Assembly: GCF_000421965.1 (NCBI RefSeq)
Contig: NZ_ATAY01000019.1
Span: 27,133 to 91,132 of the forward strand
Direction: 5' to 3'
DNA: 64,000 nt
Origin: Ruminiclostridium papyrosolvens C7
Lineage (GTDB): Bacteria > Bacillota > Clostridia > Acetivibrionales > DSM-1351
The notes under the pieces were generated by a model. It was not told where the DNA came from. It ran no database searches and saw only the letters and a list, made by a program, of their open reading frames with translations. The translations under genes were made by a program, and so were the position numbers. Shown here in pieces: positions 8,477 through 20,375 of this stretch. Each line of letters opens with the position of its first letter. The first letter of the stretch is position 1.

Positions 8477-10639
8477 ATGAGTAAGAATTTTAAAAGAGTA
8501 GGAGCAGTTGCAGTTGCTGCTGCAATGTCATTATCAATAATGACAACAACAAGCATAAATGCAGCAGCAAGTCCAGTAAACAAGGTGTACCAGGATCGTT
8601 TTGAATCCATGTACAGCAAGATCAAAGATACTTCAAACGGATATTTCAGTGAACAGGGAATTCCGTACCACTCAGTAGAAACACTAATGGTTGAAGCTCC
8701 TGACTATGGACATGTTACTACAAGTGAAGCTATGTCCTATTATATGTGGTTGGAAGCAATGCACGGAAGATTTACAGGAGATTTTACAGGCTTTGATAAA
8801 TCTTGGACAACTGCTGAAAAGTATTTGATTCCGTCAGAACAGGATCAGCCTAATGCAAGTATGAGCAAGTATGATCCTAACAAGCCTGCTACATATGCTC
8901 CGGAATTCCAAGACCCAAGCAAATATCCAGCTAAGTTGGATTCTAGCCAACCTGTTGGTAAAGATCCAATTAACTCACAATTGACTTCAGCATACGGAAC
9001 AAGCATGCTGTATGGAATGCACTGGATACTTGACGTTGATAACTGGTACGGATTTGGACAAAGAGGAGATGGAACATCAAAGCCATCATATATCAATACC
9101 TTCCAAAGAGGTGAGCAGGAGTCCACTTGGGAAACTATACCTCAACCATGCTGGGATGCAATGAAATTTGGAGGAAAGAACGGATTCCTCGATCTCTTTA
9201 CCGGGGACAGTTCATATTCAAAACAATTTAAGTACACTAATGCTCCAGATGCTGATGCTCGTGCAATTCAAGCAACTTACTGGGCTGACCAGTGGGCAAA
9301 AGAACAGGGTAAGAGCGTAAGTACAGACGTAAGTAAGGCATCAAAGATGGGTGATTATCTCAGATATTCATTCTTCGATAAATATTTCAGAAAGATCGGA
9401 CAATCTTCTCAGGCTGGTACAGGATATGATGCAGCTAGTTATCTGCTTTCATGGTACTATGCATGGGGTGGTGGAGTTGAAGCCAACTGGTCTTGGATAA
9501 TCGGTAGCAGTCATAACCATTTCGGTTACCAGAATCCATTTGCAGCTTGGGTACTTTCAACAGATGCAAGCTTCAAGCCTAAATCATCAAATGGTGCAAC
9601 TGACTGGGCAACGAGTTTGGACAGACAGCTTGAATTCTATCAGTGGTTGCAGTCATCAGAAGGTGCTATTGCCGGTGGTGCTACAAACTCATGGAATGGA
9701 CGTTATGAATCACTTCCTACAGGTACTTCAACATTCTACGGAATGGGTTATGTAGAAAACCCTGTATATGCTGACCCAGGCAGTAACACTTGGTTTGGTA
9801 TGCAGGTATGGTCAATGCAGCGTGTAGCTGAATTGTACTATAAGACTGGCGATGCCAGAGCTAAGAAACTCTTAGACAAATGGGCAAAATGGGCTAACAG
9901 TGAAATCAAGTTCAATGCTGACGGAACATTCCAGATTCCTAGCACAATTGATTGGGATGGACAGCCAGATACTTGGGACAAGACTCAAGGCTATACTGGA
10001 AATCCAAACTTACATGTTAAAGTTGTTAACTATGGTACTGACCTTGGTTGTGCTTCTTCACTTGCAAACACATTGGCTTACTATGCTGCTAAATCAGGAG
10101 ATACAACTTCTAAAGAAAACGCTAAGAAGCTTCTTGACGCAATGTGGACTAATTACAGCGATTCAAAGGGTATATCAGCTGTTGAACAACGTAATGATTA
10201 CCACAGATTCCTTGACCAGGAAGTTTATGTACCAGCTGGTTGGACTGGAACAATGCCTAACGGCGATGTAATCAAACCTGGTATCAAGTTTATAGACATT
10301 CGTTCCAAGTACAAGCAGGATCCTGAATGGCAGACAATGGTTGCTGCATTGCAGGCAGGACAGGTTCCTACACAGAGATTACACCGTTTCTGGGCTCAGA
10401 GTGAATTTGCAGTTGCAAATGGTGTTTATGCAGTACTCTTCCCAGAAGATATTACCGTTACTAAGGGTGATTTAAATGGCGACGGTGCTATAGACGCTAT
10501 CGACCTTGCTTTATTTAAAAAATATCTGTTAAACAGCAGTACTACAATAGTTACTGCAAATGCAGATATGAATGGTGATACTGCAATTGACGCTATTGAC
10601 TATGCTCTTTTAAAGAAAGCACTCTTGGCTAATCAATAG
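8477..10639 (+). CDS. cel48F: GH48 processive cellulase with dockerin (Cel48F-type)
   Basis: A 720-residue secreted reducing-end-acting processive endocellulase, usually the most abundant cellulosome enzyme. Signal peptide about 1-29, GH48 catalytic (alpha/alpha)6 barrel about 33-655, C-terminal dockerin from about 663. The acid residue is in VTTSEAM (Glu84; Glu55 of the mature enzyme if cleavage is after residue 29), with the second implicated glutamate at Glu73 (mature Glu44) in VEAPDYG. The dockerin has two calcium loops ([21 protein letters not shown] and [21 protein letters not shown] types) with Ala-Ile at the recognition positions. Second gene of the operon, preceded by AAGGAAGGTG and a strong stem-loop pair that may raise its mRNA level. 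Confidence 0.97.
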   Translation: MSKNFKRVGAVAVAAAMSLSIMTTTSINAAASPVNKVYQDRFESMYSKIKDTSNGYFSEQGIPYHSVETLMVEAPDYGHVTTSEAMSYYMWLEAMHGRFTGDFTGFDKSWTTAEKYLIPSEQDQPNASMSKYDPNKPATYAPEFQDPSKYPAKLDSSQPVGKDPINSQLTSAYGTSMLYGMHWILDVDNWYGFGQRGDGTSKPSYINTFQRGEQESTWETIPQPCWDAMKFGGKNGFLDLFTGDSSYSKQFKYTNAPDADARAIQATYWADQWAKEQGKSVSTDVSKASKMGDYLRYSFFDKYFRKIGQSSQAGTGYDAASYLLSWYYAWGGGVEANWSWIIGSSHNHFGYQNPFAAWVLSTDASFKPKSSNGATDWATSLDRQLEFYQWLQSSEGAIAGGATNSWNGRYESLPTGTSTFYGMGYVENPVYADPGSNTWFGMQVWSMQRVAELYYKTGDARAKKLLDKWAKWANSEIKFNADGTFQIPSTIDWDGQPDTWDKTQGYTGNPNLHVKVVNYGTDLGCASSLANTLAYYAAKSGDTTSKENAKKLLDAMWTNYSDSKGISAVEQRNDYHRFLDQEVYVPAGWTGTMPNGDVIKPGIKFIDIRSKYKQDPEWQTMVAALQAGQVPTQRLHRFWAQSEFAVANGVYAVLFPEDITVTKGDLNGDGAIDAIDLALFKKYLLNSSTTIVTANADMNGDTAIDAIDYALLKKALLANQ

Positions 10640-10674
10640 TATTTAATTAATGCTATAACGCATATGTAACCTTA

Positions 10675-10730
10675 AAGTCCGGACGGTATTTGATGTGATT
10701 AAATTATTCATTCTTGTACTGTCCGGGCTT
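10675..10730 (+). promoter_or_regulatory. Stem-loop between cel48F and cel8C
   Basis: AAGTCCGGACGGTA (10675-10688) pairs with TACTGTCCGGGCTT (10717-10730) through 14 pairs including two wobbles, with a 28-nt AT-rich loop. There is no T run after it. Probable transcript 3' stabiliser or processing element within the operon. Confidence 0.65.
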
Positions 10731-10774
10731 ATGAGTTACAAAGAAAAATAAGGAAAAAGGATTAAGGTAAGAAC

Positions 10775-12157
10775 ATGATCAAAAGTTCAAGCTTAAAAAG
10801 AATTAAATCACTAGTAATGGTGGCGATATTCAGTGCTTCAATAATCTCAACTGCTATCGTTTCAAGTGCAGCTGATCAAATTCCTTTCCCATATGACGCA
10901 AAATATCCAAATGGAGCTTACAGTTGCCTGGCGGATAGTCAATCAACCGGAGATAATTTAGTTCGCAGTGAATGGGAACAGTGGAAAAGTGCACATATTA
11001 CATCAAACGGAGCAAAGGGCTACCGCAGGGTTCAGAGAGACGCATCTACAAGCTATGATACGGTTTCTGAAGGCCTTGGATACGGTATGCTGCTTGCAGT
11101 TTACTTTGGAGATCAACAATTATTTGACGACTTATATCACTATGTTAAATTATTTTTAAATACGAATGGACTTATGTCCTGGCATATTGACGCCAGCGGA
11201 AATATAATGGGAAAAGACAGTATTGGTGCCGCAACAGATGCAGATGAAGACATCGCAGTATCCCTTGTGTTTGCTCACAAAAAGTGGGGAACAAGTGGCG
11301 GATTTAATTACCAATCTGAAGCTAAAACTTACATAAGTAATATATACAATAAAATGGTAGAACCGGGCACATATGTAATAAAGGCAGGAGATACGTGGGG
11401 AGGGTCTGATGTTACTAATCCATCATATTTTTCTCCTGCTTGGTATAGAATCTTTGCAGATTTTACAGGTAATTCCGGATGGATCAATGTAGCAAATAAA
11501 TGTTATGAAATAGCGGATAAAGCAAGAAACAGCAATACAGGACTTGTTCCTGATTGGTGTACGGCAAATGGTACCCCGGCTACAGGACAAGGTTTTGATT
11601 TCAAGTATGATGCTATCCGTTATCAGTGGAGAGCAGCTATTGATTACAGTTGGTACGGGACTGCAAAAGCTAAAACACATTGTGACACTATCTCAAACTT
11701 CTTTAAGAATATTGGGTATGCAAACATAAAAGATGGCTACACAATATCAGGAAGTCAGATAAGTGCAAATCATACCGCTACTTTTGTCAGCTGTGCTGCT
11801 GCTGCTGCAATGACAGGTACTGACGCTACATATGCAAAGAACATCTATAATGAGTGTGTTAAAGTAAAAGATTCAGGTAACTACACCTATTTCGGGAATA
11901 CTTTAAGGATGATGATTCTTCTGTATACTACAGGTAACTTCCCAAATCTATACAGCTTCAGCTCTCAACCACAAACAGGTTTAAAAGGCGATGTCAATAA
12001 TGATGGTGCTATAGATGCACTTGATATTGCTGCGCTTAAGAGGGCTATTTTAACTCAAACTACTTCTAATATTAATTTAACAAATGCTGATATGAACAGT
12101 GACGGAAATATTGATGCCATTGATTTTGCTCAGCTGAAAGTTAAATTGCTTAATTAG
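10775..12157 (+). CDS. cel8C: GH8 endoglucanase with dockerin (Cel8C-type)
   Basis: A 460-residue secreted endo-1,4-beta-glucanase of family GH8, an inverting (alpha/alpha)6 barrel. Signal peptide about 1-32 (ends VSSAA), catalytic domain about 35-395, dockerin from about 402. The GH8 signature is seen as [13 protein letters not shown], and the general acid glutamate is in VSEGLGYGM. The dockerin has normal loops ([21 protein letters not shown] and [21 protein letters not shown]), with recognition pairs Ala-Leu and Ala-Ile. It ends 23 nt before the ATG frame of the next gene and 56 nt before its preferred TTG start, so the two are likely co-translated from one stretch of mRNA. Confidence 0.95.
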   Translation: MIKSSSLKRIKSLVMVAIFSASIISTAIVSSAADQIPFPYDAKYPNGAYSCLADSQSTGDNLVRSEWEQWKSAHITSNGAKGYRRVQRDASTSYDTVSEGLGYGMLLAVYFGDQQLFDDLYHYVKLFLNTNGLMSWHIDASGNIMGKDSIGAATDADEDIAVSLVFAHKKWGTSGGFNYQSEAKTYISNIYNKMVEPGTYVIKAGDTWGGSDVTNPSYFSPAWYRIFADFTGNSGWINVANKCYEIADKARNSNTGLVPDWCTANGTPATGQGFDFKYDAIRYQWRAAIDYSWYGTAKAKTHCDTISNFFKNIGYANIKDGYTISGSQISANHTATFVSCAAAAAMTGTDATYAKNIYNECVKVKDSGNYTYFGNTLRMMILLYTTGNFPNLYSFSSQPQTGLKGDVNNDGAIDALDIAALKRAILTQTTSNINLTNADMNSDGNIDAIDFAQLKVKLLN

Positions 12158-12213
12158 AACTTAACTATTTTAAAGGAAATATGTCAAATTTAATTTTAGG
12201 GAGTGATTGCAAA

Positions 12214-14391
12214 TTGCTTAAGACTAAAAGAAAATGGACAAAAGCTATTGGTGTTGCATTATCGATTTCGGTTTTGTCTTCTTTGGTATCGATTATACCT
12301 CAAACAAACACATATGCTGCAGGAACATATAATTATGGAGAAGCACTCCAGAAATCAATAATGTTTTACGAATTCCAGCGTTCAGGTGACCTTCCGGCTG
12401 ATAAGCGTGACAACTGGAGAGGCGACTCCGGTATGAAAGACGGTTCTGATGTAGGAGTTGATCTTACAGGCGGATGGTACGATGCAGGTGATCATGTAAA
12501 GTTTAACCTACCTATGTCATACACCGCTGCAATGCTTGCATGGTCTTTATATGAGGATAAAGATGCTTATGATAAAAGCGGCCAGACCAAATATATAATG
12601 GACGACATCAAATGGGCTAATGATTACTTTATTAAATGTAATCCCACATCTGATGTATATTACTATCAGGTAGGAGACGGAGGCAAGGATCACTCATGGT
12701 GGGGCCCGGCTGAAGTAATGCAGATGGAAAGACCGTCTTATAAAGTTGACGCTTCTCATCCCGGTTCTGCAGTATGTGCTTCCACTGCAGCTTCTCTGGC
12801 ATCTGCAGCAGTAGTATTTAAAAACAGTGATCCTACTTATGCTGAAAAGTGCATAAGTCATGCTAAAAACTTGTTTACGATGGCTGACAAAGCGAAGAGC
12901 GATGCCGGCTACACAGCTGCTTCAGGTTTCTACAGCTCAGGTGGTTTTTATGATGATCTTTCATGGGCTGCAGTATGGTTATATCTTGCAACTAATGACA
13001 GTACATATCTGGACAAAGCAGAATCCTATGTACCGAATTGGGGTAAAGAACAGCAGACAGATATTATATCCTACAAGTGGGGACAGTGCTGGGATGATGT
13101 ACATTATGGCGCTGAACTTCTTCTTGCAAGGCTTACTAACAAGCAGTTATATAAGGACAGTATAGAAATGAATCTTGACTTCTGGACAACCGGTGTTAAC
13201 GGCACACGTGTTTCTTACACACCAAAGGGTTTGGCATGGTTATTCCAATGGGGTTCATTAAGACATGCGACAACTCAGGCATTTTTAGCCGGTGTTTATG
13301 CTGATTGGGCAGGCTGTACGCCATCCAAAGTATCTGTGTATAAGGATTTTCTCAAGAGTCAGATCGATTATGCACTTGGAAGTACCGGAAGAAGTTTTGT
13401 TGTCGGATATGGAGTAAATCCTCCACAACATCCGCATCACAGAACTGCTCACAGTTCATGGACAGATCAAATGACTTCACCAACATACCACAGGCATACT
13501 ATTTATGGTGCGTTGGTAGGAGGGCCGGATAATGCTGACGGCTATACTGACGAAATAAACAATTATGTCAATAATGAAATAGCCTGTGATTATAATGCCG
13601 GATTTACAGGTGCACTTGCAAAAATGTACAAGCAGTTTGGCGGAGATCCGATTCCAAACTTCAAGGCTATCGAAAAAATAACCAACGATGAAGTTATTAT
13701 AAAGGCAGGTTTGAATTCAACCGGCCCTAACTACACTGAAATCAAGGCTGTTGTGTATAACCAGACTGGATGGCCTGCAAGAGTTACAGACAAGATTTCA
13801 TTTAAATATTTTATGGACTTGTCTGAAATCGTAGCAGCAGGAATTGATCCTTTAAGCCTCACAACCAGTTCAAATTATGCTGAAGGGAAGAATACTAAGG
13901 TTTCCGGCGTATTGCCATGGGATGTTTCAAATAATATTTACTATGTAAATGTTGATTTGACAGGAGAAAATATCTACCCAGGCGGTCAGTCTGCTTGCAG
14001 AAGAGAAGTTCAGTTCAGAATTGCAGCACCACAGGGAACAACCTATTGGAATCCTAAGAATGACTTCTCATATAATGGATTACCATCCACCAGTACTGTA
14101 GATACAGTTACCAACATACCTGTTTATGATAACGGTGTAAAAGTTTTCGGTAACGAACCTGCAGGTGGACCGGAAAACCCTGATCCTGTAATCTTGTATG
14201 GCGATGTAAACAGTGACAAGAATGTAGATGCACTGGACTTTGCTGCATTAAAGAAATATTTACTTGGTGGCAGTTCCAGTATAGATGTTAAGGCTGCAGA
14301 TACATATAAGGACGGAAACATTGATGCCATAGATATGGCTACTTTGAAAAAATTCTTGTTGGGGACGATTACTACATTGCCTCAGGGTTAA
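12214..14391 (+). CDS. cel9G: GH9-CBM3c endoglucanase with dockerin (Cel9G-type)
   Basis: A 725-residue secreted endoglucanase. Signal peptide to about 35 (ends TYAAG), GH9 domain about 37-480 with [12 protein letters not shown] (catalytic base Asp), HPHHRTAH and the [11 protein letters not shown] acid, fused CBM3c about 490-640, dockerin from about 659. CBM3c feeds a single chain to the GH9 cleft and is needed for activity in this family. I choose the TTG at 12214 because AGGGAGTG lies about 10 nt before it and because the known orthologue begins M-L-K-T-K as I remember it; an in-frame ATG at 12181 with a close AAAGGA is the alternative. The second dockerin calcium loop reads DTYKDGNID, so the usual Asn at position 3 is Tyr. 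Confidence 0.95.
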   Translation: MLKTKRKWTKAIGVALSISVLSSLVSIIPQTNTYAAGTYNYGEALQKSIMFYEFQRSGDLPADKRDNWRGDSGMKDGSDVGVDLTGGWYDAGDHVKFNLPMSYTAAMLAWSLYEDKDAYDKSGQTKYIMDDIKWANDYFIKCNPTSDVYYYQVGDGGKDHSWWGPAEVMQMERPSYKVDASHPGSAVCASTAASLASAAVVFKNSDPTYAEKCISHAKNLFTMADKAKSDAGYTAASGFYSSGGFYDDLSWAAVWLYLATNDSTYLDKAESYVPNWGKEQQTDIISYKWGQCWDDVHYGAELLLARLTNKQLYKDSIEMNLDFWTTGVNGTRVSYTPKGLAWLFQWGSLRHATTQAFLAGVYADWAGCTPSKVSVYKDFLKSQIDYALGSTGRSFVVGYGVNPPQHPHHRTAHSSWTDQMTSPTYHRHTIYGALVGGPDNADGYTDEINNYVNNEIACDYNAGFTGALAKMYKQFGGDPIPNFKAIEKITNDEVIIKAGLNSTGPNYTEIKAVVYNQTGWPARVTDKISFKYFMDLSEIVAAGIDPLSLTTSSNYAEGKNTKVSGVLPWDVSNNIYYVNVDLTGENIYPGGQSACRREVQFRIAAPQGTTYWNPKNDFSYNGLPSTSTVDTVTNIPVYDNGVKVFGNEPAGGPENPDPVILYGDVNSDKNVDALDFAALKKYLLGGSSSIDVKAADTYKDGNIDAIDMATLKKFLLGTITTLPQG

Positions 14392-14425
14392 GAAGGAACT
14401 TTTGTAGGTATAAGAAGTTTTTAAT

Positions 14426-14451
14426 GCTTGCATTACTTTTAAAATGCGAGC
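14426..14451 (+). promoter_or_regulatory. Stem-loop between cel9G and cel9E
   Basis: GCTTGCATT pairs with AATGCGAGC (one G-U) around an 8-nt loop, inside a 95-nt AT-rich gap. Weaker than the other intercistronic hairpins of this operon. Confidence 0.45.
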
Positions 14452-14486
14452 TTTAAAAAATAAAAAATTTTTACTAGGAGGTAAAT

Positions 14487-17150
14487 ATGAAAAAAAGGTT
14501 AGTAAAGAAAGTTGCGATGCTTATCGCAATGGTGCTGGTTCTATCTTCTTTAATAGGACAAGCATTTGCCGTCGAGTATGAAGGTGCTGGCGACTTAATC
14601 AGAAACCATACCTTTGACAACAGGATAGGACTTCCATGGCACGTGGTTGAATCATATCCTGCAAAAGCTGATTTCGAAATCACAACAGATGGTAAGTACA
14701 AAATAACAGCTAATAAGATTGGACCAGCAGGTACAGGTGAGAGATGGGATATACAGTTCCGTCACAGAGGTCTTACATTACAGCAGGGCCATACTTATAC
14801 TGTACAGTTTACTGTTACTGCAAGTAGAGCTTGTAAGATTTATCCTAAAGTAGGTGATCAGGGTGATCCATATGCTGAATACTGGCATATGAATATAGAT
14901 CAAGGTAAATGGGATTTCGTGGAATTGCAGGCAGGTGTAGCAAAAACTATAACTGCGCAATGGCAGCAGAAGGTAGATAAGAGTAATGTAGAGTTTGCTT
15001 TCCACCTTGCTCCAGAAAAAGGTACATCTGAAGCAAATAATCCGGACAGCTTCCAGCCAATTACTTATACTTTTGATGACATGTATATTAAGGATCCTCA
15101 ATTTATAGGATATCCAAAAGCTATACCAGAACCAACTAATGTTGTACGCTTAAATCAGGAAGGATTCTATCCTAATTCTGATAAGATTGCAACAGTAAAA
15201 ACAAGTTCAACAACTCCAATTAACTGGCAGTTGGTAAATAGTGCAGGAACAGCAGTTTTAACCGGTAAATCAACCATTAAAGGTGCTGACCATGCATCTG
15301 GTGACAATGTTCATATCATTGATTTTTCAAGTTACAAAACAGTTGGTACCGGCTATAAGATAGTAACAGATGTTCCGGTAACAACTGTTGGTGACAATGA
15401 AAGTATGAAGTTCAATATTGGAAATGACATTTATACACAAATGAAATACGATTCAATGAAGTATTTCTATCACAACAGAAGTGCTATTCCAATACAAATG
15501 CCATACTGTGATCAAGCACAATGGGCTCGTCCAGCAGGACACACAAGTGATATACTTTCTCCAGACCCTACAAAGGATTACAAGGCTAACTACACACTTG
15601 ACGTTACAGGTGGTTGGTATGATGCAGGTGACCATGGTAAGTATGTTGTTAATGGTGGTATTTCAACATGGACTGTAATGAATGCATATGAGCGTGCACT
15701 TCACTTGGGAGGAGACACTTCAGTTGCTCCATTTAAAGACGGTTCATTGAATATACCTGAAAGCGGAAATGGCTATCCAGACATACTGGATGAAACTCGT
15801 TACAATTTGAAAACATTATTGAATATGCAGGTTCCAGCGGGAAATGAATTGGCCGGTATGGCTCATCACAAAGCTCATGATGAACGTTGGACAGCACTTG
15901 CTACACGTCCTGACCAGGATACAATGAAACGTTGGTTGCAACCTCCAAGCACAGCAGCTACATTAAATCTTGCTGCTATTGCTGCACAAGGTTCACGTCT
16001 CTGGAAACAGTATGATTCTGCTTTCGCAACTAAATGCTTAACTGCAGCAGAAACTGCATGGGATGCAGCTGTAGCACATCCTGCAATATATGCAACAATG
16101 GAACAGGGTGCAGGTGGTGGAGCATACGGAGACAACTATGTTCTGGATGACTTCTACTGGGCAGCATGTGAATTGTATGCTACTACAGGCAGTGACAAGT
16201 ATTTGAACTACATAAAGAGCTCAAAGCATTACCTCGAAATGCCTACAGAATTAACAGGCGGTGAGGATAATGGTCTTACAGGAGCTTTTGACTGGGGTTG
16301 TACAGCAGGTATGGGAACAATAACACTAGCACTTGTTCCTAACAAACTTCCGGCTACTGATGTTGCAAAGGCTAAAGCTAATATTCAGGCAGCAGCTGAT
16401 AAGTTTATATCAATAGAAAATGCACAGGGTTATGGTGTTCCAATAGAAGAAAAAGTAATTTCTTCTCCATTTGATCAATCCACAGTTTCAGGTTTCCCTT
16501 GGGGATCAAACTCATTCGTTATTAATGAAGCAATTGTTATGTCATATGCTTATGAATTCAGCAATGTTAATGGCGCAAAAAATAATAAATATATCAATGG
16601 TGCTATAACAGCAATGGATTACATCCTCGGACGTAACCCAAATGTTCAGAGCTATATAACCGGTTATGGTGATAACCCACTTGAAAATCCTCATCACCGT
16701 TTCTGGTCATATCAGGCAGACAACTCATTCCCACACCCACCTGCAGGATGTTTGTCAGGTGGACCTAACTCCGGATTACAGGATCCATGGGTTAAGGGTT
16801 CAGGTTGGCAGCCAGGTGTAAGACCTGCTGAAATGTGCTTTATGGATAATATCGAATCTTGGTCAACAAACGAAATAACCATCAACTGGAATGCTCCTCT
16901 TGCATGGATGTCAGCTTACCTTGCTGAAGCAGGACCAAAGATTGGCGGTAGTTCTACAGTTAATTTAGGAGACGTTAATGCTGACGGTAACAAGGATGCA
17001 ATAGACTTCGCACTATTGAAGAAAGCCCTGTTAACTCAGGATAATTCTACAATAAATGTTGCAAATGCTGATATAAACAAAGACGGCGCTGTTGACGCTG
17101 TTGACTTTGCATTACTTAAATCATTCTTGTTAGGAAAAATAACACTGTAA
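14487..17150 (+). CDS. cel9E: CBM4-Ig-GH9 cellulase with dockerin (Cel9E-type)
   Basis: An 887-residue secreted GH9 enzyme of the CBM4 theme. Signal peptide about 1-28, CBM4 about 32-205 (LIRNHTFDN start, [10 protein letters not shown] end), Ig-like CelD_N module about 215-305 ([11 protein letters not shown]), GH9 about 310-815 with [23 protein letters not shown] and the [11 protein letters not shown] acid glutamate, dockerin from about 826. In C. cellulolyticum Cel9E is a major cellulosomal component able to release cellobiose or cellotetraose from crystalline cellulose. The dockerin carries Ala-Ile and Ala-Val at the recognition sites. AGGAGG lies close before the ATG. The gene is followed by the strongest hairpin of the operon. 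Confidence 0.96.
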   Translation: MKKRLVKKVAMLIAMVLVLSSLIGQAFAVEYEGAGDLIRNHTFDNRIGLPWHVVESYPAKADFEITTDGKYKITANKIGPAGTGERWDIQFRHRGLTLQQGHTYTVQFTVTASRACKIYPKVGDQGDPYAEYWHMNIDQGKWDFVELQAGVAKTITAQWQQKVDKSNVEFAFHLAPEKGTSEANNPDSFQPITYTFDDMYIKDPQFIGYPKAIPEPTNVVRLNQEGFYPNSDKIATVKTSSTTPINWQLVNSAGTAVLTGKSTIKGADHASGDNVHIIDFSSYKTVGTGYKIVTDVPVTTVGDNESMKFNIGNDIYTQMKYDSMKYFYHNRSAIPIQMPYCDQAQWARPAGHTSDILSPDPTKDYKANYTLDVTGGWYDAGDHGKYVVNGGISTWTVMNAYERALHLGGDTSVAPFKDGSLNIPESGNGYPDILDETRYNLKTLLNMQVPAGNELAGMAHHKAHDERWTALATRPDQDTMKRWLQPPSTAATLNLAAIAAQGSRLWKQYDSAFATKCLTAAETAWDAAVAHPAIYATMEQGAGGGAYGDNYVLDDFYWAACELYATTGSDKYLNYIKSSKHYLEMPTELTGGEDNGLTGAFDWGCTAGMGTITLALVPNKLPATDVAKAKANIQAAADKFISIENAQGYGVPIEEKVISSPFDQSTVSGFPWGSNSFVINEAIVMSYAYEFSNVNGAKNNKYINGAITAMDYILGRNPNVQSYITGYGDNPLENPHHRFWSYQADNSFPHPPAGCLSGGPNSGLQDPWVKGSGWQPGVRPAEMCFMDNIESWSTNEITINWNAPLAWMSAYLAEAGPKIGGSSTVNLGDVNADGNKDAIDFALLKKALLTQDNSTINVANADINKDGAVDAVDFALLKSFLLGKITL

Positions 17151-17166
17151 TTTAGAAGTAATATAT

Positions 17167-17203
17167 GGAACAATAGGAATGCTTTATGCATTCCTATTGT
17201 TCC
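17167..17203 (+). promoter_or_regulatory. Strong stem-loop between cel9E and orfX
   Basis: A perfect 16-bp stem (GGAACAATAGGAATGC / GCATTCCTATTGTTCC) with the loop TTTAT. No T tail follows, so it reads as an RNA stability or processing element, or a leaky terminator that lowers expression of the second half of the operon. The rest of the 160-nt gap is AT-rich, and I see no convincing promoter in it. Confidence 0.7.
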
Positions 17204-17312
17204 TATCCTATTATAGTATCAAGTGTTCGAACGGATATGTTATTTCCTTTAATTAAAATGTCTATAGTCATTTTATAGTAATAAATATATTGAATAAACA
17301 AGGAGAAAAGCC

Positions 17313-17993
17313 ATGAAAAAAGTAATATTGGCAATATTAATAATTGTTTGCGTGACTGCTGCAGTAATATTTGGGGTAAACCATTTTACATCTGATTCAG
17401 AAACATCAACTTCAACAATAAGTAGTACAGCTCCAACATCATCATCTTCATCTGCTTCGGTATCCACATCTTCATCATCAAAAAGTTCAGATTCCAAATC
17501 TACTAAATCAACAGCCGCCAAGGATAGTAAAGATACAAAGAGTAATCCAAAAGATAAAACTCCGGGCGGAGAGGCAGAAATATCAATCGGAAAAGCAAGC
17601 GGAGCTACAGGTTCAACTGTAACAATCCCTGTAAAGCTTAATAACTTACCTGAAAAAGGTATTGGAAGCTTTAATTTTAATATTAAGTATGACACAGATG
17701 CTCTTGAAGTTGTTGAGGTAAAACCAGGTGAAATTTTTGGAGGTAACAATTCCAATTTTGATTATACAGTTATTGACACAACCGGTCTGGTCAGTTTTCT
17801 CTATACAAGCAGCAATAGTGGAAAGGATGCTGTAACTAAGCCGGGAGTTATCACAAATATCACTTTCAAAATAAAGGATAATGCTAAGAAGGGATCAATT
17901 AAAATTTCACAAGGTACTTCAGGTGCATTTGGAGATACTGCACTTAAGAAGATTAATCCTGTATTCACTGAGGGTGAGATAACAGTTAAATAA
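17313..17993 (+). CDS. orfX: OrfX, membrane-anchored single-cohesin protein
   Basis: A 226-residue protein with an N-terminal hydrophobic segment (about 4-24: VILAILIIVCVTAAVIFG) that can act as an uncleaved anchor. A long Ser/Thr/Lys-rich linker follows (about 28-85), then one type I cohesin (about 88-226: ISIGKASGATGSTVTIPVKL, FNIKYDTDALEVVEV, GAFGDTALKKI). In C. cellulolyticum the equivalent protein is surface-associated and its cohesin binds dockerins more weakly than CipC cohesins, so it may hold enzymes near the cell before assembly. The cohesin here is clearly diverged from those of CipC. It precedes cel9H by 26 nt, so the two are co-transcribed. Confidence 0.93.
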   Translation: MKKVILAILIIVCVTAAVIFGVNHFTSDSETSTSTISSTAPTSSSSSASVSTSSSSKSSDSKSTKSTAAKDSKDTKSNPKDKTPGGEAEISIGKASGATGSTVTIPVKLNNLPEKGIGSFNFNIKYDTDALEVVEVKPGEIFGGNNSNFDYTVIDTTGLVSFLYTSSNSGKDAVTKPGVITNITFKIKDNAKKGSIKISQGTSGAFGDTALKKINPVFTEGEITVK

Positions 17994-18019
17994 CTGATTC
18001 ATGCGTGGAGTGTGTAAAT

Positions 18020-20233
18020 ATGGATAAAATGAAAAGAGTAAGTACATATGCCCTTATCGTTGCCATAGTAATAACCATAACTCAATTTAATTTTAAGTAT
18101 GAATGTTCTTCTGCAACAGCCACTTTTAACTATGGAGAGGCTTTGCAGAAATCTGTTTTATTTTATGAAGCACAGAGGTCAGGTTCATTATCTACATCAA
18201 ATATTCCGACCAGATTATTATGGCGTGGAAATTCTCAATTAACAGACGGACAGAAGGAAGGCTTAGACCTTACCGGAGGCTGGGTAGATGCAGGTGATAA
18301 TATCAAGTTTGGTATAACATGTGCTTATACAACAAGTTTACTCGCTTTTGGTGCAATAGAATATAAAGATGCATATGAAAAAAGCGGTCAGACGAAATGG
18401 CTTCAGAACCAGTTGAAATGGATTAATGATTATTTTATTAAGTGTCATCCCGAGCCAAATGTTTTTTGGGCTCAGGTTGGTATGACGGCAAATGATCATA
18501 ACAATTGGATTCCGATTGAAGTTACACATTTAATGAACGACAGAACAGCAATAAAGCTGGATGAACAACATCCGGGAACGGAAGTAGCCATGGGAACAGC
18601 TGCGGCAATGGCTGCTTCATCTATTGTTTTCAGAAATACCGATCCGACATATGCTGATAAATTGCTTGAGCATGCAAAGCAGTTATATGAATTCGGAGAT
18701 AAATACAGAGGTGTTTTTTCCGATGTAATAAGCAAAGTTGACCCCCAAGGTGCAGCTGCTTATACCTCACACAGTGGTTATAATGATGAATTGGTATGGG
18801 GTTCAATCTGGCTTTACAAGGCTATGGAAGCCAAGTCTTCAGGAAGCGGTTCTGATTACCTTGCAAAAGCAAAAGAATATTATAATGGAATTGGTAAAGA
18901 AGCAAATCAACAGGTTCATAAGTATAAATGGGCACACTGTTGGGATGACCAATCATTTGGATGTTATATTCTCATGTCTCAGATTGACCCTGAAACAAGC
19001 TTGTACAGGGAAGATGCAGAACGTTGGTTAAACTGGTGGACTGTGGGCGGTACAGAGAACAATGCCGACGGCACCAAGATTTCTTATACTCCGGGTGGAC
19101 ATGCCAAGTTGGACAGCTGGGGTTCTTTCAGATATGTTTCCACAACAGCATTATTTGCTTTTGTTTATTCCGATAAACTAAGTGATACTGTAAAAAAAGC
19201 ACGTTACCATGACTTTGCAGTAAAGCAAATAAATTATATCTTAGGTGATAATCCTCGTAAATCAAGCTACATTGTAGGCTTTGGTCAGAATTATCCTCAA
19301 CATCCTCATCACCGTACAGCTCACAGCTCATGGGGACAGAAGATGGACAACCCGCCGGAACATCGTCATACTTTATACGGTGCACTGGTTGGTAGTGTTG
19401 ATTCAACAGATGGATTCAATGATGCCATAAGTGATTACGTAAGCAATGAAGTAGCCATAGACTATAACGCCGGTCTTACCGGGGCTCTTGCAAGAATGTA
19501 TTCTGAATTCGGCGGAACTCCTATACCGGACAGTAGTTTTCCATTACCTGATAAACCCTATCAGCCAAAAGATGAATGGCCTGTATTTGCAAACACATAT
19601 TTTAATGGTACAAGTGGTACCCAGTTTACATTGACAGTAGAAAACCGTTCTGCATGGCCGGCCCGTCCAAGTAACCAATTAAAAATTCGTTACTTCTTTA
19701 CCCTTGATGCCAAGGATATAAGTGATATAAGCATAAAGGCTCCTACATGGGTTAAAGTAACAGGCCCAACAGCATGGGATACGGAGAAAAAAGTATATTA
19801 CTATACAATTGATTTGTCAGGTAAAAATATATATCCCGGTTATGGCTGGGATGCAGGAGGGCCTGAACTTGATTTTACAATAAGTTCAGCTTCCAATACA
19901 TGGGATGTATCAAATGATTGGTCATATCAAAACTGGGATGCAACATACATAAACGGTACAAGAAAATATGCTCCGAATATTCCAATGTATGAAGGTGACA
20001 GTTTTAAAAAACTGGCCGGGAATGAGCCGGCAGGTGGAAGTGAAGAACCGGTTATTATAGCTGGTGATATTAATAAAGATGGAAATATTGATGCATTGGA
20101 CGTTGCTCTTTTAAAAAAATATTTACTGGGCAACAGCTTGGAATATGATATCTCAGCAGCAGATATGAATTCTGATAAAAATATTGATGCTCTAGATTTT
20201 GCACTACTCAAGAAAGCTCTTCTGTCCCAATAA
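18020..20233 (+). CDS. cel9H: GH9-CBM3c cellulase with dockerin (Cel9H-type)
   Basis: A 737-residue secreted GH9 enzyme. Signal peptide about 1-34, GH9 about 37-480 (GGWVDAGDNIKFGI with the catalytic [26 protein letters not shown]), CBM3c about 510-655, dockerin from about 679 with recognition pairs Ala-Leu and Ala-Leu. The frame is open to a GTG at 18005, but that codon lies inside the Shine-Dalgarno sequence GTGGAGTG (18005-18012). The ATG at 18020 is therefore the start. Same architecture as Cel9G and Cel9J, so the operon carries three parallel GH9-CBM3c genes. Confidence 0.95.
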   Translation: MDKMKRVSTYALIVAIVITITQFNFKYECSSATATFNYGEALQKSVLFYEAQRSGSLSTSNIPTRLLWRGNSQLTDGQKEGLDLTGGWVDAGDNIKFGITCAYTTSLLAFGAIEYKDAYEKSGQTKWLQNQLKWINDYFIKCHPEPNVFWAQVGMTANDHNNWIPIEVTHLMNDRTAIKLDEQHPGTEVAMGTAAAMAASSIVFRNTDPTYADKLLEHAKQLYEFGDKYRGVFSDVISKVDPQGAAAYTSHSGYNDELVWGSIWLYKAMEAKSSGSGSDYLAKAKEYYNGIGKEANQQVHKYKWAHCWDDQSFGCYILMSQIDPETSLYREDAERWLNWWTVGGTENNADGTKISYTPGGHAKLDSWGSFRYVSTTALFAFVYSDKLSDTVKKARYHDFAVKQINYILGDNPRKSSYIVGFGQNYPQHPHHRTAHSSWGQKMDNPPEHRHTLYGALVGSVDSTDGFNDAISDYVSNEVAIDYNAGLTGALARMYSEFGGTPIPDSSFPLPDKPYQPKDEWPVFANTYFNGTSGTQFTLTVENRSAWPARPSNQLKIRYFFTLDAKDISDISIKAPTWVKVTGPTAWDTEKKVYYYTIDLSGKNIYPGYGWDAGGPELDFTISSASNTWDVSNDWSYQNWDATYINGTRKYAPNIPMYEGDSFKKLAGNEPAGGSEEPVIIAGDINKDGNIDALDVALLKKYLLGNSLEYDISAADMNSDKNIDALDFALLKKALLSQ

Positions 20234-20375
20234 CATCCTTTTTACCAATCAACATATATACACTAAAGTCATTGTCCATTGCCCGACAAATGTATTTGCC
20301 AGGTAATGACATTACTGAAGTAAGAATATATTCAAGATACTTAAATCACCAAAATTATAAAAAGGGGGTATTATT

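Noticed and set aside
17204..17312. Internal promoter before orfX
   Set aside because: TATAGT at 17274-17279 has no usable -35 at the right spacing; evidence too weak to list.
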